In this document: positions 28,231 through 37,323 of the stretch, piece by piece
How the letters are laid out: the number at the start of each line of letters is the position of its first letter
Numbering within the stretch: position 1 is the first letter of the stretch
Assembly: GCF_022346945.1 (NCBI RefSeq)
Contig: NZ_JAKRNI010000014.1
Coordinates: forward strand, 1-64,000
Direction of reading: 5' to 3'
DNA length: 64,000 bases
From: Microbacterium sp. ACRRU
GTDB taxonomy: Bacteria > Actinomycetota > Actinomycetes > Actinomycetales > Microbacteriaceae
Program-made: the position numbers and the translations under genes
The notes under the pieces: model-generated
Databases searched by the model: none
What the model saw: only the letters and a program-made list of their open reading frames with translations
Told to the model about the DNA's origin: nothing

Positions 28231-29285
28231 GAGCGCTCCCAGAAGCTGGGGCCGACGGGCTCCTGGAAGTCACTCTGCGCGACGAGGTATCCCTCGGCGT
28301 CGACGGTGATCGGGAGCTGCGGCAGGGGACGGGCGGCCGGGCCGAAGATGACGGCCGCTCCGTTGGCGACGTCGAACTGCGACTGGTGGCAGGGGCACAG
28401 GAGGTGGTGGGTCTGCTGCTCGTACAAGGCGACGGGGCAGCCGACGTGCGTGCAGACCTTGGAGTAGGCGACGATGCCGTCGTACGTCCAGTCCATCCGG
28501 TTGGTGTCGGGGTTCAGCTGCTCGGGCTGCAGACGCATGAGCAGAACGATCGCCTTGGCCTTCTCTTCGAGGTAGCCCTCGTCGTGACCGAGACCGGCGA
28601 GTTCTTCCGGGATGACGTGGAAGGCGGAGCCGAGGGTGACGTCCGCGGCACGGATCGGCCGGCCCGAGGGGTCGTGCGCGAGACGCATGCCTCCCTCCCA
28701 CATGGTGTGGCGGAGGAGGGCGACCGGATCCTGATCCTGCGGAGCGAGACCGCGGAACAGCGTGATACCGGGGATGACGGAGGCGACCAGAGCGGCGAAC
28801 AGCGAGTTACGGATGATCTCGCGCCGACCGAATCCGGAGTCCTTGTCGGCCTCGACGAACACGTTGACCGCGCCTTCGCGGGTGGTGTCGCGCCCACGGG
28901 TGGCGTGACGGTCCTCGATGTGCTCCTTGTCGGCCATGACGGCCTTGGACCAGTGGATCGCGCCGATACCGATGGCCAGCAGCGCGAATCCGATGCCGAG
29001 CCCCACGAAGAGGTTGTTGTAGCGGATGTCGATCAGCGCGCCCGACTCGATCGGGAAGATCATGTAGGCGATGCTGGCCCAGATGCTGGCGGCGACCGAG
29101 AAGTAGAACAGCGTGTAGATCGTGCGGACCGCACGCTTCATCGCTTGCGGATCCTGGTCGGTTGCGCGCTGGCGGTGCTCCGGAAGACCCGGGTTCTGCA
29201 CGGGGTCGGGAACCGCGACGGCGAGCCCGGCGGAGGGCTTCCATGAAGCCCTCTCGTGCTCGAGTGCGTCTTCCTCGTGTGCCAT
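28227..29285 (-). CDS. qcrA: QcrA, Rieske iron-sulfur subunit
   Basis: 352 residues. Unlike most Rieske proteins it has three N-terminal transmembrane helices (about 57-78, 92-112 and 160-180), an actinobacterial trait. The [2Fe-2S] ligands are in CTHVGCP and CPCHQSQFD (about 292-318). It takes electrons from quinol to the diheme cytochrome QcrC. Upstream a 38-nt gap separates it from qcrC. Confidence 0.98.
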   Translation of the reverse strand: MAHEEDALEHERASWKPSAGLAVAVPDPVQNPGLPEHRQRATDQDPQAMKRAVRTIYTLFYFSVAASIWASIAYMIFPIESGALIDIRYNNLFVGLGIGFALLAIGIGAIHWSKAVMADKEHIEDRHATRGRDTTREGAVNVFVEADKDSGFGRREIIRNSLFAALVASVIPGITLFRGLAPQDQDPVALLRHTMWEGGMRLAHDPSGRPIRAADVTLGSAFHVIPEELAGLGHDEGYLEEKAKAIVLLMRLQPEQLNPDTNRMDWTYDGIVAYSKVCTHVGCPVALYEQQTHHLLCPCHQSQFDVANGAAVIFGPAARPLPQLPITVDAEGYLVAQSDFQEPVGPSFWERS

Positions 29286-29323
29286 GGTGCTCCTCGTACG
29301 TTACGTAATGTCGATGACGACGA

Positions 29324-30133
29324 TCAGTTGGACTTCGCCGCGATCCACACGGTGAGCGCGACGAGCGCTCCGATGCCGAAGACCCAGATGAACAGACCCT
29401 CCGAGACCGGGCCGAGCGACCCGAGCGAGAACCCGCCGGGGGATTCGCTCTTCTGGAGGTACATCAGGTAGGAAATGACGTCGCGCTTGTCTTCAGGAGT
29501 CAGGTTCAGGTCGTTGAAGACCGGCATGTTCTGCGGACCGGTGACCATGGCGGCGTACATGTTGACCGGGGTCACGGTCTGCAGACCGGGCGCCCACTTG
29601 CCTTCCGTGAGGGCGCCGCCGGCGCCGGCCACGTTGTGGCACATCGCGCAGTTGATGCGGAAAAGCTCGGCGCCGTGCGAGAGGTCTCCTTCGCCGTCGA
29701 CGATGTCGTCGGTCGGGTAGGTGGGCCCGGGAGCCGAGGCCTGCACGTACGCGGCGAGGGCGTTGATCTGCTCCTCGGTGAACTGGACCGGCTTCTGGGG
29801 AGCCTGCGGTCCCTGCGCCTGCAGCGGCATGCGTCCGGTCGACACCTGGAAGTGGACGGAGAGCTCACCGACGCCGAAGAGCGACGGGCCCTGTTCGCTG
29901 CCCTGCAGGTCGAGCCCGTGACAGGTGGCGCAGTTGGCCTGGAACAGCTTCTCGCCCTCTTCGACCGTGCTGGCCGAGTTGGACGCGCTCGTCGGCGTGT
30001 CCGTCGCGGCCATCGCCGCGGACGCACCGGCGTACGCGCCACCGGTGAGGAGCAGGCCGATGCCGATCAATGCGGCGGCGGCCAGGGGACTGCGGCGTCC
30101 GTTCGAGCGACGCGGCTTCTTCTCTCGTGCCAT
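29324..30133 (-). CDS. qcrC: QcrC, diheme cytochrome c subunit
   Basis: 269 residues. N-terminal membrane helix (about 15-40) with twin basic residues before it, then two c-type heme motifs, CATCHGLD (about 68) and CAMCHNVAG (about 162), and a C-terminal helix (about 245-265). The second heme replaces a soluble cytochrome c in the bc1-aa3 supercomplex, which explains why no separate cytochrome c gene is seen here. 16 nt separate it from ctaE. Confidence 0.98.
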   Translation of the reverse strand: MAREKKPRRSNGRRSPLAAAALIGIGLLLTGGAYAGASAAMAATDTPTSASNSASTVEEGEKLFQANCATCHGLDLQGSEQGPSLFGVGELSVHFQVSTGRMPLQAQGPQAPQKPVQFTEEQINALAAYVQASAPGPTYPTDDIVDGEGDLSHGAELFRINCAMCHNVAGAGGALTEGKWAPGLQTVTPVNMYAAMVTGPQNMPVFNDLNLTPEDKRDVISYLMYLQKSESPGGFSLGSLGPVSEGLFIWVFGIGALVALTVWIAAKSN

Positions 30134-30149
30134 GAGGGGTGCAGCTCTC

Positions 30150-30785
30150 TTACTTCAGGAAGTAGATGACGAAGAACAGCGCGATCCAGACGACGTCGAC
30201 GAAGTGCCAGTAGTAGGACACGACGATCGAGGTGGTCATCTCTTTGCGACCGAAGTTCTTCACGGCGTACGCACGGCCGATGACGAGGAGGAAGGCGATG
30301 AGGCCACCCGTCACGTGCAGGGCGTGGAAGCCGGTGGTCAGGTAGAAGGCCGAGGCGTAGGGGTTGGCGCTGATGGGCAAGCCTTCGGCCACCAGGGTCG
30401 CGTACTCCCACACCTGGCCCGACACGAAGATCGCGCCGAGGATGAAGGTGAGGTAGAACCACTCCACCATGCCCCACTTGGCCAGACCGGTGCGCTTGCC
30501 GGTGCGGTACGGCTGGTACCGCTCGGCGGCGAACACGCCCATCTGGCACGTGACCGAGGACAGCACGAGAATGATCGTGTTGACGGTCGCGAAGGGGACG
30601 TTGAGCAGCTGCGTCTCTTCGGCCCACAGGGGCGCGGACGTGCTGCGCAGAGTGAAGTAGATCGCGAAAAGGCCGGCGAAGAACATGACTTCGCTGCCCA
30701 GCCACACGATGGTGCCGACAGCGACCGGGTCGGGCCGCTTCACGGCACGCACGGCCTGGGAATACGTCGCTGGGGTCGTCACCAT
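30150..30785 (-). CDS. ctaE: CtaE, cytochrome c oxidase subunit III
   Basis: 211 residues, five hydrophobic helices, typical of short bacterial subunit III. Conserved [21 protein letters not shown] (about 26-46), HALHVTGG (about 156) and the C-terminal [21 protein letters not shown]. Start: ATG 30785 and the adjacent GTG 30782 are both possible; a CATAAT -10 box ends 3 nt before the ATG and 6 nt before the GTG, which favours the GTG if the mRNA is leaderless. First gene of ctaE-qcrC-qcrA-qcrB. Confidence 0.96.
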   Translation of the reverse strand: MVTTPATYSQAVRAVKRPDPVAVGTIVWLGSEVMFFAGLFAIYFTLRSTSAPLWAEETQLLNVPFATVNTIILVLSSVTCQMGVFAAERYQPYRTGKRTGLAKWGMVEWFYLTFILGAIFVSGQVWEYATLVAEGLPISANPYASAFYLTTGFHALHVTGGLIAFLLVIGRAYAVKNFGRKEMTTSIVVSYYWHFVDVVWIALFFVIYFLK

Positions 30786-30787
30786 CC

Positions 30788-30793
30788 CATTAT
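30788..30793 (-). promoter_or_regulatory. -10 box (CATAAT) of ctaE-qcrCAB
   Basis: Minus-strand CATAAT, the closest match to TATAAT in the window, directly before the ctaE start. Fits a strong promoter for a respiratory operon. Confidence 0.55.
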
Positions 30794-30850
30794 GCGCGAT
30801 CCGACGGCGCGATATTCCCATCTCCGGCTGAAGATATTCCATCGTCGAGA

Positions 30851-30866
30851 CTTAGGGAAGCCTAAG
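30851..30866. promoter_or_regulatory. Palindrome resembling half of a DtxR/IdeR iron box
   Basis: CTTAGG-GAAG-CCTAAG, a perfect 6-bp inverted repeat with 4-bp spacer. Twelve of the first fourteen positions agree with the DtxR-type consensus TTAGGTTAGSCTAA. It lies about 65 bp upstream of the ctaE start and 89 bp before trpD. A link to iron is attractive for a heme and Fe-S rich operon but unproven. Confidence 0.4.
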
Positions 30867-30954
30867 AATTCGCAAGGAATCCCCGGTGCGGAACGGGTTC
30901 GCCCGCGGCCGTCATCGGCGCGGCGCGACACGGTCGGTGTGGAAGGATCGTCGC

Positions 30955-32016
30955 ATGGCGGAACGCTTCACCTGGCCCGATCTGCTCACCTCCCTGCTGC
31001 AGGGCCGCGACCTCAGCGTGTCGGAGTCGACCTGGGCGATGCGTCGCGTGATGTCGGGGGAGGCCACTCCCTCTCAACTGGCCGGATTCCTGGTCGCCCT
31101 CCGGGCGAAGGGGGAGACGGTCGAAGAGATCGTGGGCTTCCGCGACGCGATCCTGGAGGCGGCCGTTCCGCTTCCCGTGCGCGCCGAAGTGCTCGACATC
31201 GTCGGCACCGGAGGCGACCGCTACGGCACGGTGAACGTGTCGACGATGGCAGCGGTCGTCGCTGCGGCATCCGGCGTCCCGGTGGTCAAGCACGGCAACC
31301 GCGCCGCCAGCTCGGCATCCGGGTCCTCGGACGTGCTGTCGTCGCTGGGCATCGCGTTGACCCTCGACCCGGACGCGGTCGCCGAGACTCTCGAGCGCAC
31401 CGGCATCACGTTCGCTTTCGCCGCCGCTTTTCACCCGGGGTTCCGTCACGCGGCGGCGACGCGGTCGGAGCTCGGCGTGCCCACGGTGTTCAACTTCCTC
31501 GGACCGTTGTGCAATCCCGCCCGGGCTGAGGCCAACGCCGTCGGCGTCGCGCACCTCGACCGTGTCCCGCTCATCACGGGCGTCTTCCGCACCCGCGGGG
31601 CCACGGCGCTGGTGTTCCGCGGCGACGACGGACTCGACGAACTCACGACGACCGGGCACAGCAGGGTGTGGGAGATCAGCCGCGGCGACGTCCACGAGCA
31701 CGACCTGGATCCCCGCGATCTCGGCATCCCGCTCGCCGACATGGACGATCTGCTCGGTGGCACGCCCGACCACAACGCCGAGGTGGTGCGGCGGACGCTC
31801 GCGGGCGAGACCGGCGCCGTGCGCGACATCGTTCTGCTCAACGCAGCGGCCGGACTCGTGTCGTACCGCTTGTTCCGGGATGCCACCGAGGTGCAGCGCC
31901 CGATCCTCGAGCGCCTCGCGGAAGCGATGTCCGACGCGGCCAGCGCCGTCGACGACGGACGCGCGCTGGCGAAGCTCGACGCGTGGGTGGACACGACACG
32001 GCAGCTGGCGGACTGA
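30955..32016 (+). CDS. trpD: TrpD, anthranilate phosphoribosyltransferase
   Basis: Joins anthranilate and PRPP in tryptophan synthesis. 353 residues from ATG 30955, which follows GGAAGG. PRPP loop DIVGTGGDRYGTVNVST (about 81-97), KHGNRAASSASGSSDVL (about 110-126) and NFLGPLCNPAR (about 181-191) identify it. No other trp genes are near; a lone trpD divergent from ctaE-qcrCAB is a common actinobacterial arrangement. Confidence 0.96.
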   Translation: MAERFTWPDLLTSLLQGRDLSVSESTWAMRRVMSGEATPSQLAGFLVALRAKGETVEEIVGFRDAILEAAVPLPVRAEVLDIVGTGGDRYGTVNVSTMAAVVAAASGVPVVKHGNRAASSASGSSDVLSSLGIALTLDPDAVAETLERTGITFAFAAAFHPGFRHAAATRSELGVPTVFNFLGPLCNPARAEANAVGVAHLDRVPLITGVFRTRGATALVFRGDDGLDELTTTGHSRVWEISRGDVHEHDLDPRDLGIPLADMDDLLGGTPDHNAEVVRRTLAGETGAVRDIVLLNAAAGLVSYRLFRDATEVQRPILERLAEAMSDAASAVDDGRALAKLDAWVDTTRQLAD

Positions 32017-32018
32017 TC

Positions 32019-33011
32019 GTGCACCCGCTCGACGCGCTCACCGAGATCGCGTATCTGCTCGAGCGGGAGAGGTCGTCGCGGTACAAGTCGAAGGCGTTCC
32101 GCACCGCGGCGGCCGCGATCGAGGGGCTGGGCGACGCCGAGCTGCGTGATCCGGGCCTTCGCCGTCGCCCCGGCATCGGTGATTCCACGTTCGCGGTCAT
32201 CCGCGAGGCCCTCGAGGGCGGCGTGCCGCAACGGCTGGCCGCGTTGCGCGCGGCGGCAGGGCTCGACGGCGGAGGGGAGTTGCGGTCGGCGCTGCGCGGA
32301 GACCTGCACAGCCACAGCGATTGGTCCGACGGGCTGACGCCGATCGAACCGCTGGTGGACGCCGCCCGGCGGCTGGGGCACGAGTACCTCGCCCTGACCG
32401 ATCATTCGCCGCGGCTCACGGTCGCGAACGGTCTCTCCCCGGAACGACTGCGGGCGCAGCTCGAGGTCGTTCGTGGATTCTCCGACGACGCCTTCACCCT
32501 GCTCACGGGCATCGAAGTCGACATCTTGGACGACGGCGGTCTGGATCAGGAGGATGCACTGCTGCGCGAGCTCGATGTGGTCGTGGCATCCGTTCATTCG
32601 AAGCTGCGCATGGAGGCGCCCGCGATGACGCGGCGTCTCGTCGCGGCCGCGAGCGACCCCCGCGTCGACGTGCTCGGACACGTCACCGGCCGGCTCGTCG
32701 AGGGCTCCCGGGGGACGCGTCCGCCGTCGGAATTCGACGCGCGCGCCGTCTTCGCGGCGTGCGCGGCGTCGGGCGTCGCTGTCGAGATCAACGCGCGTCC
32801 GGAGCGGCAGGACCCGCCCGACGACCTCCTCGCGCTGGCCCTCGCGGAGGGCTGCGTGTTCTCGATCGATTCCGATGCCCACGCCCCCGGTCAGCTGTCG
32901 CTGCTCGACTACGGGGCCGCGCGTGCGGAGGCCATGGGCGTCCCGGCGGATCGCATCGTCACGACGTGGCCGCTGCCGCGCCTGCGGGAGTGGCTCACCC
33001 GCGAGCGCTGA
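32019..33011 (+). CDS. PHP domain protein with N-terminal helix-hairpin-helix region
   Basis: 330 residues. The N-terminal part (about 1-90: ERERSSRYKSKAFRTAAAAI, RRRPGIGDSTFAVIREAL) resembles the DNA polymerase X-type HhH region. The PHP domain (about 90-310) has metal motifs DLHSHSDWSDG, LALTDHSPRL, GIEVDIL, ASVHSK and SIDSDAHAPGQ, all intact. It looks like the PolX C-terminal half without the polymerase core, or a phosphoesterase such as histidinol phosphatase. GTG start 2 nt after the trpD stop implies coupling. Confidence 0.85.
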   Translation: MHPLDALTEIAYLLERERSSRYKSKAFRTAAAAIEGLGDAELRDPGLRRRPGIGDSTFAVIREALEGGVPQRLAALRAAAGLDGGGELRSALRGDLHSHSDWSDGLTPIEPLVDAARRLGHEYLALTDHSPRLTVANGLSPERLRAQLEVVRGFSDDAFTLLTGIEVDILDDGGLDQEDALLRELDVVVASVHSKLRMEAPAMTRRLVAAASDPRVDVLGHVTGRLVEGSRGTRPPSEFDARAVFAACAASGVAVEINARPERQDPPDDLLALALAEGCVFSIDSDAHAPGQLSLLDYGAARAEAMGVPADRIVTTWPLPRLREWLTRER

Positions 33012-33018
33012 TCCCTGC

Positions 33019-33936
33019 TCAGCCTCGCAGCGCGGCGACGGCTCGGGTAACGGAGCTGCCGAGGTTCCAGCGGTCGGCGAGCGCCGCCGCAGCTGCGGCG
33101 CGGCGGTCGTCGACGGCGATGCGGTCGTCGACGGCGGGCAGATCGAGGTCGCGCGCGACGCGCACGACGGTCGGCGCCACGTCGAGGTAGTCGGCGGCGG
33201 CCAGGATCTTCGCGCGCTGCGCGGGGGTTCCCGCCGTCCCCTCCGCGGCGGCGGAGCGGATGCCGTCCAGGTCGCCGCACGCGGCGAGGAGCGCTGCCGC
33301 GGACTTCTCGCCGATGCCGGCCACGCCCGGCAGGCCGTCCGAGGGGTCGCCGCGCAAGGCGGCGAAATCGGCGTACTGATCCGCGTCGATGCCGTACCGG
33401 GACCGGACGGCCGCGTCGTCGATGACCTCGAGGTTGCTCATTCCCCGAGCGGTATAGATGACGCGGATGCCGCGGGCGTCGTCGACGAGCTGGAAGAGGT
33501 CCCGGTCTCCGGTGACGATGTCGACGGGGCCTTCGGCCCGCGCCGCCAGGGTGCCGATCACGTCGTCGGCCTCGTGGTCTGCCGCACCGACGACGGGGAT
33601 GCCGAGGCTGTCGAGCGTCTCGCGGATGAGCGGGATCTGAGCGGTGAGCGCGGCCGGCACCTCCTCGGTGTCGGGCGCCGCTTCGCCGGTCTCCACGACC
33701 CGGTGTGCCTTGTAGGTCGGGATGAGGGCGACGCGCCAGGCCGGCCGCCAGTCGTCGTCCCAGCAGGCCACGAGTCGCGTGGGCTCGTACGTCGCGACGA
33801 GCTTGGCGATCATGTCGAGGAGTCCCCTGACGGCGTTCACCGAGGTGCCGTCGTCGGCCTTCACCTTGTCGGGCACGCCGTAGAACGCGCGGAAGTACAG
33901 GGACGCGGTGTCCAGGAGCATGAGACGGTCGGACAT
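33019..33936 (-). CDS. Stand-alone 5'-3' exonuclease (FEN family)
   Basis: 305-residue FEN nuclease matching the N-terminal domain of DNA polymerase I without the polymerase. LLDTASLYFRAFYGVPD (about 6-22) and CWDDDWRP carry early metal ligands; ADHEADDVIGTLA and VTGDRDLFQLV the central ones; GDPSDGLPGVAGIGEKSAAALL is the helix-3-turn-helix. ATG 33936 after GGAAAGG; upstream codons add nothing conserved. Likely removes RNA primers or flaps. 7 bp separate its stop from the PHP gene stop (convergent). Confidence 0.93.
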   Translation of the reverse strand: MSDRLMLLDTASLYFRAFYGVPDKVKADDGTSVNAVRGLLDMIAKLVATYEPTRLVACWDDDWRPAWRVALIPTYKAHRVVETGEAAPDTEEVPAALTAQIPLIRETLDSLGIPVVGAADHEADDVIGTLAARAEGPVDIVTGDRDLFQLVDDARGIRVIYTARGMSNLEVIDDAAVRSRYGIDADQYADFAALRGDPSDGLPGVAGIGEKSAAALLAACGDLDGIRSAAAEGTAGTPAQRAKILAAADYLDVAPTVVRVARDLDLPAVDDRIAVDDRRAAAAAALADRWNLGSSVTRAVAALRG

Positions 33937-34010
33937 GCCGAGCCTTTCCGACGACACGACAGGACGGCCGCCTCCGCCCATCGTACGAAGGACCGCTCGG
34001 CGCGAGAACC

Positions 34011-34016
34011 TAGAGT
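34011..34016 (+). promoter_or_regulatory. -10 box (TAGAGT), leaderless promoter of the YchJ-like gene
   Basis: TAGAGT ends 6 nt before ATG 34023. Confidence 0.55.
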
Positions 34017-34022
34017 GGCGGG

Positions 34023-34430
34023 ATGTCCTTCGGCGTCTCCTTCTCGCGCCCCTCCGCCTCCGCGCCGTGCCCGTGTGGGCGAGCGGTCTTCGGTGACTGC
34101 TGCGGGCCGCTGCTCGACGGTGCGCCGGCTCCGTCGGCTGAGCGCCTCATGCGGTCGAGGTACACCGCCTTCGCGGTCGGTGATGACCGGCACCTGGCGC
34201 GCACGTGGCATCCGCGTACTCGTCCCGACGAGATCGACCTCGACGACATCGAATGGGTGGGCCTGGTCGTCGAGGATGCCGCGGAGGAGGGGGATGCCGC
34301 GACGGTGACGTTCCGCGCCGCCTGGCGGCGTGGGACCGAACGCGGAGAGCTCGCGGAACTCAGCCGATTCGTGCGGCGGGCGGGGCGATGGGTGTACGTC
34401 GACGGGGTGGTCAACCCCCCGGGTGCGTGA
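34023..34430 (+). CDS. YchJ family zinc-binding protein (UPF0225)
   Basis: 135 residues. N-terminal SEC-C-like cysteine cluster CPCGRAVFGDCCGPLL (about 16-31), MRSRYTAFAVGDDRHLARTWHPRTRP and FRAAWRR.. strands of the NTF2-like YchJ fold. Full length for the short members, which lack the C-terminal second SEC-C motif. Function unknown. Confidence 0.88.
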   Translation: MSFGVSFSRPSASAPCPCGRAVFGDCCGPLLDGAPAPSAERLMRSRYTAFAVGDDRHLARTWHPRTRPDEIDLDDIEWVGLVVEDAAEEGDAATVTFRAAWRRGTERGELAELSRFVRRAGRWVYVDGVVNPPGA

Positions 34431-34476
34431 CGCCGGGCCGCCTAGGCTCGCGTCGAATCCCCACGAGAGGACCCGC

Positions 34477-34860
34477 ATGATCCCCGATGCCCTGCGCGAT
34501 CTGCTCGAGAACCCGAACTACGGCGCCCTCGGCACCGTCCGCCCCGATGCGACGGTGCAGGTCAACCCGATGTGGTTCGAGTTCGACGGAGAGCACGTGC
34601 TCTTCACGCACACGACGACGCGCCAGAAGTACCGCAACCTCCGGGCCAACCCGTCGATGAGCCTGATGGTCTTCGACCCGGCCCAGCCGTACCGGTACAT
34701 CGAGGTGCGCGGCCGCCTGGTGGACGAGGTGCCCGACCCCGAGGGGGCGTTCTACGTCCGTCTCGGCAAGCGTTATGGCAACGCTGCGCAAGAGGCCCCG
34801 GCGGATCGGGCCGACCGGGTGATTCTGAAGATGTCGGTCGAGAAGGTCGGAGGACAGTGA
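34477..34860 (+). CDS. PPOX-class probable F420-dependent oxidoreductase
   Basis: 127-residue split-barrel flavin/deazaflavin protein. GALGTVRPDATVQVNPMWFEFDGEHVLFTH, KYRNLRANPSMSLMVFDP and YRYIEVRGRLV are the family pattern of actinobacterial F420-binding PPOX proteins; F420 versus FMN cannot be decided by eye. ATG follows GAGAGG; a TAGGCT -10 box at 34443-34448 gives a short leader. The next gene begins 1 nt after the stop. Confidence 0.88.
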   Translation: MIPDALRDLLENPNYGALGTVRPDATVQVNPMWFEFDGEHVLFTHTTTRQKYRNLRANPSMSLMVFDPAQPYRYIEVRGRLVDEVPDPEGAFYVRLGKRYGNAAQEAPADRADRVILKMSVEKVGGQ

Positions 34861-34861
34861 G

Positions 34862-35521
34862 ATGGAACGCATCGTGATCATCGGTGGCCACGGCAAGGTG
34901 GCGCTGCATCTGGCGGGCCTGCTCGCCGAGCGCGGCGACGAGGCGGTGTCGGTCGTGCGCAATCCCGATCACCGCGCCGATGTCGAGGACGCGGGTGGTC
35001 GCCCGCTCGTGCTCGATGTCGAGAAGGCGGACGTCGACGAGATGGCCGCGGCCTTCGACGGTGCCGACGCCGTGGTGTGGTCCGCCGGCGCCGGCGGCGG
35101 TGACGCGGCACGCACCTACGCCGTCGACCGCGACGCCGCTCAGCGAGCCATGGATGCCGCGAGCCGGGCCGGCGTGCGCCGGTTCGTCATGGTGTCCTGG
35201 ATCGGCTCCACCCCCGATCACGGCATCCCGGAGGACGACCCCTTCTTCGCGTACGCGGATGCCAAGCTCGCCGCCGACGACCACCTGCGCGCGAGCGACC
35301 TGGACTGGACGATTTTGGGGCCCGGCACCCTGACGCTCGATCCGCCGACCGGCCGGATCACGACGGCGCCCCAGGGGAAGGGCGAGGTCGGCCGGGCCGA
35401 CGTCGCCGCGGTCGTCGCAGCGACGCTGGTGCAACCGGCGACGATCGGACGATTCATCCGATTCGGCGCGGGCGACACCCTCATCCCGGAGGCTCTCGTG
35501 GCCGAGGCGCCCGACGCGTGA
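34862..35521 (+). CDS. NAD(P)H-binding atypical SDR
   Basis: 219 residues. Rossmann loop IVIIGGHGKVALHLA (about 4-18), VVWSAGAGGGD, MVSWIG and YADAKLAADDHLRASDLDWTILGPGTLT match the NmrA/YwnB-like atypical SDR family, which often binds NAD(P) for regulation or isomerisation. No substrate can be assigned. Co-transcribed with the PPOX gene, so a redox pair is possible. Confidence 0.88.
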   Translation: MERIVIIGGHGKVALHLAGLLAERGDEAVSVVRNPDHRADVEDAGGRPLVLDVEKADVDEMAAAFDGADAVVWSAGAGGGDAARTYAVDRDAAQRAMDAASRAGVRRFVMVSWIGSTPDHGIPEDDPFFAYADAKLAADDHLRASDLDWTILGPGTLTLDPPTGRITTAPQGKGEVGRADVAAVVAATLVQPATIGRFIRFGAGDTLIPEALVAEAPDA

Positions 35522-35545
35522 ACCACGCCTCGTTCTGAGCGACGC

Positions 35546-36208
35546 TCAGTATTCGGTGTCGTCGTCGCCGTCCTCGTCGTCCGCGACGACGATCACTCCG
35601 TCGGGGATCGGGTCACCCAGCAGCGGCTCGGCGGCGAGCGTGAGGTCGATCGTCGCGCGCAGGAGGCCGCCCATCGTCGGGGAACGGAGCAGTTCCATCT
35701 GGTCCAGTTCGCCCAGGGGAGCGATCGCGGCGATCTGCCAGGCCCGCTCCAGAGGCTCATCGGAGAGCTCAACGTCCGGGTCCCAGCGGGTGACGCCGAA
35801 CTCGCGGGCGCGGCCGAGCACGCGGCGGACGATGCGCTCGGACTCCTCGAGCAGTGGCGCCAGGGCGTCGTTCCACTCCAGGTCGGGGAGGGTTCGCACG
35901 TCAGCGCGCGGGTAGGGCGCATCGTCCAGCCACTCGACGATCTCGAAGCGCTCCGCACCGCGGGCGACGATGGACATCTGGCCCGCTTGCGGAACCACGT
36001 GACTCAGGTGCGCCATGGTTCCCAGGGCGAAGCGCTGGTCGCCGCCGCCGGTTTCGGTGCCGCGCTCGATCAGGACGACGCCGAACCGCGGGTCGACCTC
36101 GTCGAGCAGCATGCCGAGCATCACGAGGTAGCGCTCCTCGAAGATGCGCAGCGCCAAGGGCGTGTGGGGGAAGAGAACTGCTCCCAACGGGAACATCGCG
36201 GTACCCAT
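35546..36208 (-). CDS. LON N-terminal substrate-binding domain protein
   Basis: 220 residues, LON-SB fold without ATPase or protease parts. MFPLGAVLFPHTPLALRIFEERY (about 5-27), GTMAHL, VVPQAGQMSIVARGAERFEI are characteristic. The C-terminus is very acidic (ADDEDGDDDTEY). ATG 36208 preferred to an upstream TTG that adds four residues. Function of the stand-alone bacterial form is unknown. Confidence 0.88.
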   Translation of the reverse strand: MGTAMFPLGAVLFPHTPLALRIFEERYLVMLGMLLDEVDPRFGVVLIERGTETGGGDQRFALGTMAHLSHVVPQAGQMSIVARGAERFEIVEWLDDAPYPRADVRTLPDLEWNDALAPLLEESERIVRRVLGRAREFGVTRWDPDVELSDEPLERAWQIAAIAPLGELDQMELLRSPTMGGLLRATIDLTLAAEPLLGDPIPDGVIVVADDEDGDDDTEY

Positions 36209-36255
36209 GCCCCCAGTCAACCAGGGCCAGGCGGTACCGGGGTCGCTGGCGCCGG

Positions 36256-37311
36256 TCAGGCCGCCTCGTCGCTGAGGCTCTCGTGGATGCGGTGCAGGTC
36301 CATCAGGAGCGATCCCACCAGCACCCAGTGCTCGGTCGACGGTGTGCGGATCTCCAGCGGGCGGGTGAGGGCCGGCTCCTCCTCGCGGGGCTGCTGCTGC
36401 GTGACGGGATCGAGCGCGAAGCGCAGCCGCACGTCGTGCGCGGCGCGATGCAGCTGCTCGGCGATCGCCCGCACCGAGGGGTCATCGACGATGGTCGACG
36501 AGTAGCCGTCGTAGACGGCGCGGGTCATTCCGATCGTCTGCGTCACGACGGGCGTAAAGCGGTCGAGCTGCGCCTGCATGTCGGCGAGGTCGGCTCGGTG
36601 GCGCGAACTGCGCGGATTGAGAGAGAGCGAGTCGGCGCCGTCGCTGATCGCGTCCGCGGCGGCGTCGCGCACCGGGCGCAACAGACGCGCCTCCAACAGC
36701 AGTCCTTCCAGCGACTCCCTGCTCTGCGGAGCTTCGAGGGCGTCGGCGAGGCGTTCGAGCGCCGCAGCCAGCTCGCGGCCCAGCACGTTCAGCTTCTCGC
36801 GCGCGGGCGGCACCAGCACGGGCGGGACGAGGACGGTGTTGACCACGATGCCGATCGCGGCGCCGATGATCGTCTCCAGCACGCGATCCAGCGCGTAGTT
36901 CGGCGTTGCGGTCCCCAGTGCCAGAACCAGGACCGAGCTGATGGCGACCTGGTTCGTGGTCCCCGGTGACATCCGAAGAGCCCACGCCACCACCAGCGAC
37001 ACGGCCGCCGCCAGCAGGATCACCCATGTCGGCGAACCGAGCGCGATGCCGAGCGCGGAGGCGATCAACACACCGACGATGACACCCACGCTGCGTTCCA
37101 CCGCCCGCGTGAACGATTGGTTGATGCTCGGCTGCACCACGAGCACGGCGGCGATGGCGGCGAAGATGGGCGGCGGGCCGGGCACGAGCACATCGGCGAC
37201 GATCCAGGCGGCGACCATGGCCACGGCGGACTTGGCGACCTGCAGGAACGGCCCCCGCCGCGGTGAACGGAACGTCAGGCTTTCGCGCGGGAGTCGCAGC
37301 GGGAGGCGCAT
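36256..37311 (-). CDS. FUSC/aromatic acid exporter-like membrane protein
   Basis: 351 residues. Six hydrophobic segments in the first half (about 20-165, e.g. PPPIFAAIAAVLVVQPSINQS, VGVIVGVLIASALGIALG, VLIASS-type repeats, LETIIGAAIGIVVNTVLVPP), then a long helical cytosolic domain (about 170-351). This is the half-size FUSC layout; such proteins are thought to be transport components for aromatic acids. ATG 37311 set by the leaderless -10 box. Confidence 0.85.
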   Translation of the reverse strand: MRLPLRLPRESLTFRSPRRGPFLQVAKSAVAMVAAWIVADVLVPGPPPIFAAIAAVLVVQPSINQSFTRAVERSVGVIVGVLIASALGIALGSPTWVILLAAAVSLVVAWALRMSPGTTNQVAISSVLVLALGTATPNYALDRVLETIIGAAIGIVVNTVLVPPVLVPPAREKLNVLGRELAAALERLADALEAPQSRESLEGLLLEARLLRPVRDAAADAISDGADSLSLNPRSSRHRADLADMQAQLDRFTPVVTQTIGMTRAVYDGYSSTIVDDPSVRAIAEQLHRAAHDVRLRFALDPVTQQQPREEEPALTRPLEIRTPSTEHWVLVGSLLMDLHRIHESLSDEAA

Positions 37312-37317
37312 GTGTCG

Positions 37318-37323
37318 AGCGTA
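37318..37323 (-). promoter_or_regulatory. -10 box (TACGCT), leaderless promoter of the FUSC gene
   Basis: Minus-strand TACGCT ends 6 nt before ATG 37311. Confidence 0.55.

Noticed and set aside
26236-28467. 743-codon open frame on the plus strand opposite qcrB
   Set aside because: Composition is that of an antisense shadow in GC-rich DNA; qcrB on the other strand has clear heme motifs. Upstream part crosses a terminator.
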